NCBI GenBank assembly: GCA_900321645.1
Contig: ONWZ01000109.1
Span: 1 to 5,606, forward strand
DNA: 5,606 bases
DNA from: an uncultured Eubacteriales bacterium
GTDB taxonomy: Bacteria > Bacillota_I > Bacilli_A > RF39 > UBA660
Direction of reading: 5' to 3'
A program made the position numbers and the translations under genes. This document shows, one piece after another, positions 1 to 5,349 of this stretch. Position 1 is the first letter of the stretch, and each line of letters opens with the position of its first letter. Below the pieces are notes generated by a model. It saw nothing but the letters and a program-made list of their open reading frames with translations, was not told the DNA's origin and did not search any database.

Positions 1-565
1 TGGATGCTGTACAAATGCTAACTTATTAGATGAAGAAGGAAAACCAATCAATTATGGTAAAATGATGTATGCTGATAGTATTGCTACGATTGCTGGTGCC
101 TTACTCGGCACAAGTACGGTAACAACTTTCGTCGAAAGTGGTACGGGCGTATCAGTTGGTGGTAAGACTGGTCTTACAGCCTTAACAACAGCTATCTTAT
201 TTATCTTAGCCATCTTCTTATTACCATTGTTTGCTTTCATTCCATCAGCAGCTGCTGCTAGTGCCTTAATCTATGTTGGTGTTATTATGATGTCAAATGT
301 AACTAACATTGATTTCAAGAATGTTAAAAATGCTGTTCCAGCTTTCTTAACAATCATTACAATGGTTCTAGCTTATTCAATCACGAATGGTATTGGCGTT
401 GGTGTCATTGCTTATGTTGTTCTTGATTTAATCGTTTACTTAATTGATAAAATCAGATATGCAAGAGGTAAGATTAAGACTAAAACAAAACTAGAAATTA
501 CTTGGGTAACGGCAGTGGTGTTTGTCTTATTCTTGGTATACTTCTTAGTTCCAACCGTATTTTAA
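1..565 (+). CDS. NCS2-family purine permease, AzgA/PbuG-like (3' part only)
   Basis: This is the C-terminal 187 codons of a multipass cytoplasmic-membrane permease. It is open at the left edge, with the frame starting at base 2, and ends in TAA at 563-565. The NCS2 hallmark block is clear: GTSTVTTFVES (visible residues 36-46) followed by a glycine-rich GVSVGGKTGLTAL (49-61), as in the adenine and guanine/hypoxanthine permeases of the AzgA/PbuG type. Hydrophobic helices follow at about 63-80, 84-97, 112-128, 131-149 and 166-186, with a basic loop at 151-163. Known members import nucleobases by proton symport; which purine this one carries cannot be read from the fragment. Its codons are richer in C-ending Phe and Ile codons than those of the genes downstream, as often seen in well-expressed genes. 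A terminator lies three bases after the stop, so it is the last gene of its transcript. The family is firmly assigned; the substrate is not. Confidence 0.93.
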   Translation, partial: GCCTNANLLDEEGKPINYGKMMYADSIATIAGALLGTSTVTTFVESGTGVSVGGKTGLTALTTAILFILAIFLLPLFAFIPSAAAASALIYVGVIMMSNVTNIDFKNVKNAVPAFLTIITMVLAYSITNGIGVGVIAYVVLDLIVYLIDKIRYARGKIKTKTKLEITWVTAVVFVLFLVYFLVPTVF

Positions 566-567
566 TT

Positions 568-591
568 AAACATCCCTAGGGGTGTTTTTTT
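568..591 (+). terminator. Rho-independent terminator after the permease
   Basis: AAACATCC pairs with GGGTGTTT (one T-G wobble) around a CTAG loop, and the hairpin runs into a stretch of seven T. It begins three bases after the permease stop codon and lies just upstream of the next promoter, so it separates the two transcripts. Confidence 0.88.
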
Positions 592-600
592 AAAAAAGCA

Positions 601-630
601 TTGACAAGTATACTTTGCATATGATATATT
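601..630 (+). promoter_or_regulatory. Strong vegetative promoter of the membrane protein/HTH operon
   Basis: A consensus -35 TTGACA (601-606) is followed after 18 bases by TATATT (625-630), which carries a TG extension at 622-623 (extended -10). Transcription should start near 637, giving a leader of about 27 bases. The leader ends in AGGAGG at 654-659, five to six bases before the ATG at 664. The -35 box lies inside one operator copy and the predicted start point lies inside the other, so this strong promoter should be readily repressed. Confidence 0.87.
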
Positions 631-653
631 ATAAATGACAAGTAAACTTGTCA
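602..653 (+). promoter_or_regulatory. Pair of 18-bp operators flanking the promoter (O1 602-619, O2 636-653)
   Basis: O2 is a perfect inverted repeat, TGACAAGT-AA-ACTTGTCA. O1, TGACAAGT-AT-ACTTTGCA, matches O2 at 15 of 18 positions; its left arm is identical and its right arm is degraded. Their centres are 34 bases apart, roughly three helical turns. O1 covers the -35 box and O2 covers the predicted start point and touches the Shine-Dalgarno site. Dyad sites of this size suit dimers of small Cro/CI-type regulators, and one is encoded as the second gene of this operon, so autoregulation is the natural inference. Binding is inferred, not shown. Confidence 0.8.
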
Positions 654-663
654 AGGAGGAATT

Positions 664-984
664 ATGAAAAAAGAAGAAATTTTAGCTATGAGTAGAAAAG
701 AAAATAAAAATAAAGATATCTATGAAATCGAAGTTGAAAACAAAGGATGTAAGATTGCAGCTTTAGCTATGCTAATTCTAATAACCGTTTATTACTGCTA
801 TGAAATCTTTACTGGTAAAGGACAAAATTATACGTTATATTCTTTAGTATCTATATACTGTACCGTTGCTTATGGATATAGATCCATCAAATTAGAAAAA
901 CGAAGAGGTCTTTATGTTTTCTGCACTATTATATGGGGACTTATGACAATTGCTCTTATACTTGAATATTTTAAGGTAATATAA
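664..984 (+). CDS. Small three-helix membrane protein, DUF6442-like
   Basis: This 106-residue protein has a charged, cytoplasmic-looking N-terminus of about 28 residues (the block SRKENKNKD at 10-18 is distinctive). Three hydrophobic helices follow at about 30-49, 56-75 and 83-103. The opening KKEEIL..SRKENKNKD and overall plan resemble, from memory, the DUF6442 group of small membrane proteins often encoded beside a short HTH regulator; I am moderately sure of that label. No catalytic motif is visible. The start is fixed by AGGAGG at 654-659. The next gene begins one base after its stop codon, so the two proteins are co-transcribed and probably translationally coupled. By analogy with similar pairs it could modulate the regulator or respond to membrane conditions, but nothing in the sequence proves a function. 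Confidence 0.85.
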   Translation: MKKEEILAMSRKENKNKDIYEIEVENKGCKIAALAMLILITVYYCYEIFTGKGQNYTLYSLVSIYCTVAYGYRSIKLEKRRGLYVFCTIIWGLMTIALILEYFKVI

Positions 985-985
985 T

Positions 986-1201
986 ATGAAAACAGAATTA
1001 ACATTAAAAAATAAACTAAGAGAAGTTAGAATTAAAAAAAATATTTCTCAACAAGAATTAGCAGATATGGTTGGGGTATCAAGAAATTCAATTAGTTCAC
1101 TCGAAACAGAAAAGTATGAACCATCAGCTAAACTAGCATATATTCTATGTATTGCTTTGGATATGAAATTTGAAGAATTATTCTATTTTGATAAAAAATA
1201 A
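986..1201 (+). CDS. XRE (Cro/CI-type) HTH transcriptional regulator, 71 aa
   Basis: This is a single-domain DNA-binding protein of the HTH_3 type. The fold is easy to follow: LKNKLREVRIKKN forms helix 1 (7-19), SQQELADMVGV helix 2 (21-31) and SRNSISSLETEKYEP the recognition helix and turn (32-46). The closing pair of helices (47-66) carries the usual FEELF ending. There is no sensor or dimerisation extension. Such 65-75-residue regulators usually bind inverted repeats as dimers, and two fitting operators sit on this operon's own promoter, so it most likely represses itself and the membrane protein. Its start lies one base after the preceding stop, with a weak AAGG at 973-976, which suggests translational coupling and a yield lower than that of its partner. 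Other targets in the genome are possible but not visible here. Confidence 0.93.
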   Translation: MKTELTLKNKLREVRIKKNISQQELADMVGVSRNSISSLETEKYEPSAKLAYILCIALDMKFEELFYFDKK

Positions 1202-1203
1202 TT

Positions 1204-1224
1204 AAGAGTGTAAACTCCTTTTTT
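1204..1224 (+). terminator. Short, weak terminator after the HTH gene
   Basis: GAGT (1206-1209) pairs with ACTC (1214-1217) around a GTAA loop, a GNRA-type tetraloop that stabilises short stems. One extra A-T pair is possible beyond a mismatch, and six T follow (1219-1224). The stem is short, so some read-through into the next gene is plausible. Confidence 0.6.
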
Positions 1225-1227
1225 ATG

Positions 1228-1236
1228 TGATATAAT
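1228..1236 (+). promoter_or_regulatory. Extended -10 promoter of the MmcQ/YjbR gene
   Basis: TGATATAAT is a perfect extended -10 element: TG, one base, TATAAT (1231-1236). No good -35 exists; the closest candidate (TGTAAA, 1209-1214) falls inside the preceding terminator hairpin. The predicted start near 1243 leaves a leader of only about 12 bases, which still holds the GGTGA ribosome-binding site at 1246-1250. Confidence 0.7.
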
Positions 1237-1254
1237 AATATCGTTGGTGAAAAT

Positions 1255-1920
1255 GTGAATATTGAAAATGAAATTTTTAAAAGAACAATGATTGATTTTG
1301 ATAAATTAATTTCTTATGGTTTTAATAAAGAAGGAAATAATTATATTTATCAAAAAACATTCATGAATAATAGTTTTAAAGCAGTCATTACCATTCATCA
1401 TAATGGTACAGTAATAGGGAAAATATATGATCTAGATACATCTTTAGAATATCTTAACTTTCGAATTGAAACAGCTGGAGCATTTGCTAAAGAAGTAAAA
1501 GCAGCTTATGTCGAAATATTAAATGATATTAAAAAGAATTGCTGTATCGCTAATTATTTTATTTCTAATCAGGCTAATCGAATTACTAATTATATTTTAA
1601 AAAAATATCATAATCTTCCAGAATTCCTTTGGCCTAAATATCCTTATTTTGGTATATTTAGAAATAGTAAGAATAATAAATGGTATGCCATTATTATGAA
1701 TGTCGATAAAGCTAAAATAACTAATGGTCGTGGGGAAATTGAGATAATTAATTTAAAACTATCTAATGAAGACATCAACACATTAATAAAAGAAAAAGGT
1801 TATTATCTCGCATATCATATGAGTAAGCGAAATTGGATAACTATTATTCTAGATGATACCTTATCAGATGATATAATTATTAAATATCTTGATATTTCTT
1901 ATAATAATATTGCAGGGTAA
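1255..1920 (+). CDS. MmcQ/YjbR-family protein with an N-terminal extension
   Basis: This 221-residue protein has two parts. Residues 101-216 match the MmcQ/YjbR fold (PF04237, a CyaY-like alpha/beta domain): LPEFLWPKYPYFGIFRN (121-137), NNKWYAIIMNVDK (140-152), EIEIINLKL (161-169) and the conserved end AYHMSKRNWITIILDD (186-201). Residues 1-95 form a separate region with YGFNKEGNNYIYQKTF and AVITIHHNGTVIGKIYDLDT, an arrangement I recall in other Bacillota members. The family is often called DNA-binding on structural grounds, but its cellular role is not established. Translation begins at GTG 1255, supported by GGTGA at 1246-1250; the frame has no upstream ATG, and the first internal ATG (1288) lacks a ribosome-binding site. 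An ATG at 1253 overlaps this start but runs straight into TGA. The gene is very AT-rich, and no terminator separates it from the next gene. Confidence 0.92.
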   Translation: MNIENEIFKRTMIDFDKLISYGFNKEGNNYIYQKTFMNNSFKAVITIHHNGTVIGKIYDLDTSLEYLNFRIETAGAFAKEVKAAYVEILNDIKKNCCIANYFISNQANRITNYILKKYHNLPEFLWPKYPYFGIFRNSKNNKWYAIIMNVDKAKITNGRGEIEIINLKLSNEDINTLIKEKGYYLAYHMSKRNWITIILDDTLSDDIIIKYLDISYNNIAG

Positions 1921-1922
1921 TA

Positions 1923-1931
1923 TGATATAAT
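1923..1931 (+). promoter_or_regulatory. Possible extended -10 promoter for the 317-aa gene
   Basis: TGATATAAT again forms a perfect extended -10 (TATAAT 1926-1931), three bases after the preceding stop. No -35 is apparent. A start near 1938 would leave about 12 bases of leader with a strong GGAGGG (1940-1945) before ATG 1950. In DNA this AT-rich a match can be fortuitous, and read-through from the YjbR gene would also serve. Confidence 0.55.
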
Positions 1932-1949
1932 ATAAGTACGGAGGGTTAT

Positions 1950-2903
1950 ATGGAAAAAATAAATACTGAAGAATTAATTTCATCATTATTCATAATTGGT
2001 TTTGATAAGGTTGATTTAATACTATTTACACATACTTTAGCTAAACTATCACTTGATAATCGTAAAGAAAAAAACTTTGTCTTTGAAGATAATGCCTTTA
2101 GTGATATTTTTAATGAATATATTACTTATGATAATGATACATATCAAGTTAGAGATGATCTTGATTTAAATACACTTGTTATGGCAGGAAATAAAACTAT
2201 CCCATTAAGAAAAATATTACATACCAACAAAAAATTAATTGCGTATCTTAGTCTATTAGATTTTAGTGAAATAATCCTTAAAAAGATAACGATCCTAAGT
2301 GATAAAAATATTAAAGATTTATCAAATCATTTTTGTGATAAAGAAAAAGAAATCATCTCTAAAATATTTGGCATCAATGCGATGTATCAAAATAGAGCAA
2401 TAAATCAAGCTATTGCTTACGAAAGAATCTATGACGAAGAAGCTAGCGAACTAGATAAGTTTGATTTAGATGGTAGTGTTCTTGACAAAATAATTATGCG
2501 TAATGAAGAGATTGATAAAATATGTACCGATTTTGATTATATTAATTGGTTAAAGAGATTTGTAAAAAGACATGGCGATTTTTGTTTCGATGATTGGCTA
2601 AATGAAAGAGAAGATTTAACTGATGATGATCTTGTCAATGTAAGTAAATTAGGCATGCTTTATGATGCTATTGAAGAATATGCTGCTGAAAAGCGAATTA
2701 ATGCTATATTAAACGGAGATGGTAATGGCTATTCTTATTCAATAAAAATAAATGATTATGGTTTTAATATTGGCTTTTTTGCTGGTCAAGGAACAATCTT
2801 CTATTGTGAGAATACTGATGATTTAGATGACGCTATCGATTTTGAAGATATTGTCAAATACAATAATAAAAGAAAAACTAAAATTAAAAAAAAGAGTATT
2901 TAA
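1950..2903 (+). CDS. Hypothetical protein, 317 aa, not recognised
   Basis: I cannot place this protein in a family. It begins at ATG 1950 behind GGAGGG and ends in TAA at 2901-2903. It has no signal peptide and no clear membrane helix, so it should be cytoplasmic. The N-terminal part (1-145) looks mainly helical. A very acidic middle (about 160-245) alternates Asp/Glu with helical stretches, including YINWLKRFVKRHGDFCFDDW (197-216) and AIEEYAAEKRINAIL (240-254). A compact beta-rich segment follows (YSYSIKINDYGFNIGFFAG, 261-279), then an acidic run (DDLDDAIDFED, 290-300) and a strongly basic tail (KRKTKIKKK, 307-315). The acidic-then-basic end could mediate contact with RNA, DNA or ribosomes, but that is only a guess. 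It lies 29 bases after the MmcQ/YjbR gene with no terminator between them, so the two are probably co-expressed, and it is closed off by its own terminator. Confidence 0.85.
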   Translation: MEKINTEELISSLFIIGFDKVDLILFTHTLAKLSLDNRKEKNFVFEDNAFSDIFNEYITYDNDTYQVRDDLDLNTLVMAGNKTIPLRKILHTNKKLIAYLSLLDFSEIILKKITILSDKNIKDLSNHFCDKEKEIISKIFGINAMYQNRAINQAIAYERIYDEEASELDKFDLDGSVLDKIIMRNEEIDKICTDFDYINWLKRFVKRHGDFCFDDWLNEREDLTDDDLVNVSKLGMLYDAIEEYAAEKRINAILNGDGNGYSYSIKINDYGFNIGFFAGQGTIFYCENTDDLDDAIDFEDIVKYNNKRKTKIKKKSI

Positions 2904-2927
2904 AAATTGCATTATGCAATTTTTTTT
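2902..2927 (+). terminator. Rho-independent terminator after the 317-aa gene
   Basis: AAAAATTGC pairs with GCAATTTTT around an ATTAT loop and is followed by a T tract (2920-2927). It overlaps the last two bases of the stop codon. The rising arm also contains TTGCAT (2907-2912), which is spaced as a possible -35 for the next promoter. Confidence 0.85.
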
Positions 2928-2929
2928 AT

Positions 2930-2948
2930 TATAATATTCTTGTATAAT
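2930..2948 (+). promoter_or_regulatory. Promoter region of the amidase gene, two candidate -10 boxes
   Basis: TATAAT occurs twice, at 2930-2935 and 2943-2948. The first is the likelier: it lies 17 bases from TTGCAT (2907-2912) and gives a start near 2942 with a leader of about 22 bases. The second would start transcription inside the GAGGT ribosome-binding site (2953-2957), which is unfavourable. Confidence 0.6.
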
Positions 2949-2963
2949 AGAAGAGGTAGTAAT

Positions 2964-4619
2964 ATGAAAAAAACGACGGCCATAATCATTGCAATTACTG
3001 TTTTATTTTCCCTAATCGTATTAGGAGTTTTTGGCTGCCTTGTTTATAGTAAATACACAAAATTAGATATTACATTTGCTTATGTTGATGAAGCAAATAT
3101 TACTACGAAGATTGAAGTTAATACTGAAGAATTTATTCCCGATGAAATGACCGTTACTATTAATAATGAAGATATGACTAAACTATTAAAAGTTGATACA
3201 AGTGATTTAGATCTAACTAAATTGGGCAAATATAACATTAGATATTATCTTGAATATAAAAAGAAAACATATGAAGAAATAAAAGAAATTGAAGTTGTCG
3301 ATACAACTAAGCCAGAAATTGTTTTAAAAGGGAAAAATATGGTCATTTTAATTGGCGAAAAATACGAAGAACCTGGCTATGAAATAACTGATAATTATGA
3401 TGAGGATTTAAAAGATAAGGTAGAAATAAGAAATGAAGTTGATAACACTAAAGCCGGTAATTATAAAATAACCTATAATGTCACTGACACTAGTGGTAAT
3501 AAAGCCAATGAAAAAACACGTGAGGTGATAGTGAAAAAACCTAACGTTGTCGTAGCAACTCCCCCTAAAGAAGTAAAGGTTGAAGTACCCAAAGTAGTAG
3601 TTAGTAATTATGAAAACACTATCAAAAAGAATAAGTTTACATCTTCTGGTATTAAATTAGAAGGTTATCTAAAAGAACCTGTTGAAGAAAATAAACTTCG
3701 TTTAGTAAATGGAGAAGAAGTAAAAGAACTACCATTAGATGTCAATAATCATAGCTATAGTATTACTATTAATCCAGATGAAATAACGAATGGCGATTAT
3801 AAAGTATATATTAATGAAGAACCATTACTTAATAAGATGGCTGTGATTGAAAGATTAGCGAGAGCTAAAGTAGGTAGTAAATTAGTTACTTTTAAATATG
3901 ATAATGATGAAGTATCAATTAATATTACTAATCATGCTTATCAATATGATATTTTAATTAATCCGGGACATGGTGGATCTGATACCGGTGCCGTCAACGA
4001 ATACATCATGGAAAAAGAAATGAATTTGACTGTTTCAATGTATGAAAAATGTCGCTATGAAGCCCATGGCCTTAGTGTCTATATGACGAGAACGAGTGAC
4101 GTATATGGTGATAAAATGGGCCCAAGTAACTTGAATCGTCTCCATAAAGTAGCGTATGAAATAGGTTATTATGGCGCCGTTTCTAAGATTGTTTACAGTA
4201 ATCACCATAATTCGATTGGCAATAACTACTTTTCTGGTTATGAAATACTTGTTGCTGGTGAACTAACAAGCAGTGAATTATCTAATGAACTAAATATTGC
4301 AAGTAAATGGAATAACATCTTTGATTTAACTGAAAGCCATACAAGGTTTTATGCTAGAGATTATGATACCGAGAGAATCTATTCTAAATTAAATGGTGAA
4401 GTATATAGTTTTAAAAATAATTATGCTGTTAATCGTATTCCGTACGAAACTGCTAATGTTAAATCAATTATTTATGAAGGCTGTTACATGAGTAATAAAA
4501 AAGAATTTAATTGGTATTGGCAAGAAGCCAATTGGCATAAAGTTAGCGAAGCTAAAATTGAAACTTATGTTTCTTCATTAGGTGTCGCTTATAATGCTGA
4601 TAATACTAGCTGCATGTAG
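2964..4619 (+). CDS. Membrane-anchored N-acetylmuramoyl-L-alanine amidase (Amidase_3) with Ig-like domains
   Basis: This 551-residue exported enzyme cuts the amide bond between N-acetylmuramic acid and the stem peptide of peptidoglycan. Residues 5-28 form an N-terminal membrane anchor; VFGC before Cys25 is a poor lipobox. Two Ig-like repeats follow, a divergent one (33-113) and a clear DUF5011-type one (116-191; DTTKPEIVLKG, GYEITDNYDEDL, YNVTDTSGNKA). Next come a Val/Lys/Pro spacer (192-214) and a beta-rich region (220-325). The zinc amidase domain spans 328-540. Its ligands are visible: His336 in NPGHGG, Glu350 in EKEMNL and His414 in SNHHNS, with catalytic Glu505 in YEGCYMSN, so it should be active although the flanks are divergent. 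Start ATG 2964 is chosen because GAGGT (2953-2957) precedes it; an upstream TTG at 2907 lies in the terminator. It is co-transcribed with the folate enzyme gene, whose ribosome-binding site overlaps its stop. Confidence 0.94.
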   Translation: MKKTTAIIIAITVLFSLIVLGVFGCLVYSKYTKLDITFAYVDEANITTKIEVNTEEFIPDEMTVTINNEDMTKLLKVDTSDLDLTKLGKYNIRYYLEYKKKTYEEIKEIEVVDTTKPEIVLKGKNMVILIGEKYEEPGYEITDNYDEDLKDKVEIRNEVDNTKAGNYKITYNVTDTSGNKANEKTREVIVKKPNVVVATPPKEVKVEVPKVVVSNYENTIKKNKFTSSGIKLEGYLKEPVEENKLRLVNGEEVKELPLDVNNHSYSITINPDEITNGDYKVYINEEPLLNKMAVIERLARAKVGSKLVTFKYDNDEVSINITNHAYQYDILINPGHGGSDTGAVNEYIMEKEMNLTVSMYEKCRYEAHGLSVYMTRTSDVYGDKMGPSNLNRLHKVAYEIGYYGAVSKIVYSNHHNSIGNNYFSGYEILVAGELTSSELSNELNIASKWNNIFDLTESHTRFYARDYDTERIYSKLNGEVYSFKNNYAVNRIPYETANVKSIIYEGCYMSNKKEFNWYWQEANWHKVSEAKIETYVSSLGVAYNADNTSCM

Positions 4620-4622
4620 GTG
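4617..4622 (+). promoter_or_regulatory. Ribosome-binding site overlapping the amidase stop codon
   Basis: TAGGTG contains the amidase stop TAG and an AGGTG Shine-Dalgarno core four bases before ATG 4627. Ribosomes finishing the amidase therefore arrive at the start site of the next gene, which suggests coupled translation. The GGTG form recurs before 1255 and 5350. Confidence 0.75.
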
Positions 4623-4626
4623 AATT

Positions 4627-5148
4627 ATGGATAAACAAACATTAAGAAAAGAATATCTTGAAATTAGAAAAAATATTCTTGATAAAGATATTAAATCAAA
4701 ACTTATTTTTAATAAAATTGTTAATACTAAAGAATATCGACAATGTAAAACAATTGCTTTATATAAAAGCTTAGATTCAGAAGTTAATACTGATGAATTA
4801 ATTGATTATTCCTTAAGTGTTGGTAAAATCGTCTTATTACCTAAAGTAATTGATAATGATTTAGTATTTTATAAAATAACCAAAGAAACAATTTTAATAA
4901 AAAGTGCTTTTGGCGTATATGAACCAATTGAAGAGAATAATTATAATGGTAATATTGATTTAATTATTGTACCAGGAGTATGTTTTGACAAAAATAATAA
5001 TCGCTTAGGTTTTGGAAAAGGATATTATGATAGATATTTATCAAATAATAGTATTAAAAAGATTGGTATTTGTTTCAAAGAACAATTGTTAGATAATATT
5101 CCTACGGATATTAATGATATGAAAATGGATTTAATTATTACTGATTAA
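4627..5148 (+). CDS. 5-formyltetrahydrofolate cyclo-ligase (5,10-methenyltetrahydrofolate synthetase)
   Basis: This cytoplasmic folate enzyme uses ATP to convert 5-formyltetrahydrofolate into 5,10-methenyltetrahydrofolate, returning a dead-end folate to one-carbon metabolism; the family includes E. coli YgfA and B. subtilis YqgN. The family signature RLGFGKGYYDRYL is intact (126-138). Other family blocks are the basic N-terminal helix KQTLRKEYLEIR (3-14), SEVNT with Glu52 near the substrate pocket, FGVYEP (95-100), PGVCFD (116-121) and the closing KMDLIIT (166-172). At 173 residues it is slightly shorter than the usual 180-200, and the C-terminus stops right after the last conserved strand. 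It begins seven bases after the amidase stop with a shared ribosome-binding site, so the two are expressed together; I see no biochemical reason for the pairing. A terminator follows 113 bases downstream. Confidence 0.96.
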   Translation: MDKQTLRKEYLEIRKNILDKDIKSKLIFNKIVNTKEYRQCKTIALYKSLDSEVNTDELIDYSLSVGKIVLLPKVIDNDLVFYKITKETILIKSAFGVYEPIEENNYNGNIDLIIVPGVCFDKNNNRLGFGKGYYDRYLSNNSIKKIGICFKEQLLDNIPTDINDMKMDLIITD

Positions 5149-5164
5149 TTCCTTTTTTTCTTAT

Positions 5165-5179
5165 CCTACGAAACGTAGG
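5165..5179 (+). repeat. Perfect inverted repeat CCTACG-AAA-CGTAGG
   Basis: A 6-bp perfect stem with a 3-base loop stands in the gene-free stretch (5149-5261) between the cyclo-ligase stop and its terminator. It is not a terminator: neither strand has a T run after the hairpin; the T tract at 5152-5159 lies before it on the + strand. It could be a 3'-UTR RNA hairpin or a protein-binding site. Confidence 0.6.
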
Positions 5180-5190
5180 TTACTCTCAAA

Positions 5191-5217
5191 TATATCCTTA
5201 TATCATTTTATATCATT
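5191..5217 (+). repeat. Short direct repeats of TATATC(A/C)TT
   Basis: TATATCCTT begins at 5191 and TATATCATT at 5199 and 5209, giving spacings of 8 and 10 bases. The last two copies are exactly one helical turn apart. The surrounding bases (5180-5261) hold no open frame, promoter or RNA gene that I can recognise. In sequence this AT-rich the repeats may be chance. Confidence 0.4.
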
Positions 5218-5261
5218 ATAAGTATTATAGGCTAGATATCTCGCAAATAACCAATATGTAT

Positions 5262-5288
5262 AAGAATAAGTAAACTTATTCTTTTTTT
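5262..5288 (+). terminator. Strong Rho-independent terminator of the amidase/cyclo-ligase operon
   Basis: AAGAATAAG pairs perfectly with CTTATTCTT around a TAAA loop (9-bp stem), and T continues to 5288. It lies 113 bases after the cyclo-ligase stop, so that transcript carries an unusually long 3' tail for this compact region. Confidence 0.88.
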
Positions 5289-5318
5289 ATATAAAAATGT
5301 TTAAAAATTAAAACTCTA

Positions 5319-5327
5319 TGTTATAAT
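5319..5327 (+). promoter_or_regulatory. Extended -10 promoter of the dehydrogenase gene
   Basis: TGTTATAAT is a perfect extended -10 (TATAAT 5322-5327). The -35 zone holds only GTTTAA-like sequence near 5299-5304. The predicted start near 5334 gives a leader of about 16 bases containing AGGTG (5339-5343), six bases before ATG 5350. It lies just after the upstream terminator, so this gene starts its own transcript. Confidence 0.78.
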
Positions 5328-5349
5328 ATAATTAAGGTAGGTGTGATAT

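Noticed and set aside
52..240. Minus-strand open frame of 62 codons
   Set aside because: It lies wholly inside the permease frame, which has clear NCS2 motifs; the antisense product is a low-complexity shadow.
2907..2963. Upstream TTG start adding 19 residues to the amidase
   Set aside because: The extension is read from the terminator hairpin and promoter, and a proper GAGGT site directly precedes ATG 2964, which is followed by a normal signal-anchor.
3021..3041. Lipoprotein signal (Cys25) in the amidase
   Set aside because: The residues before Cys25 are VFGC; the Phe at -2 and lack of Leu at -3 do not fit a lipobox, and the helix reads better as an uncleaved anchor.
5165..5179. Terminator at the CCTACG/CGTAGG hairpin
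   Set aside because: No T run follows the hairpin on either strand, and a better terminator exists at 5262-5288.
5180..5261. Attachment site, dif site or small RNA gene in the AT-rich gap
   Set aside because: I compared it with remembered dif-like sequences and found no convincing match; no integrase, tRNA or promoter is nearby to support an element.
5268..5277. AAGTAAACTT, identical to the core of the operator at 640-649
   Set aside because: Here it is the loop and inner stem of a clear terminator with a T tract; the outer operator bases (TGAC/GTCA) are missing, so chance identity of a short AT-rich string is the simpler reading.
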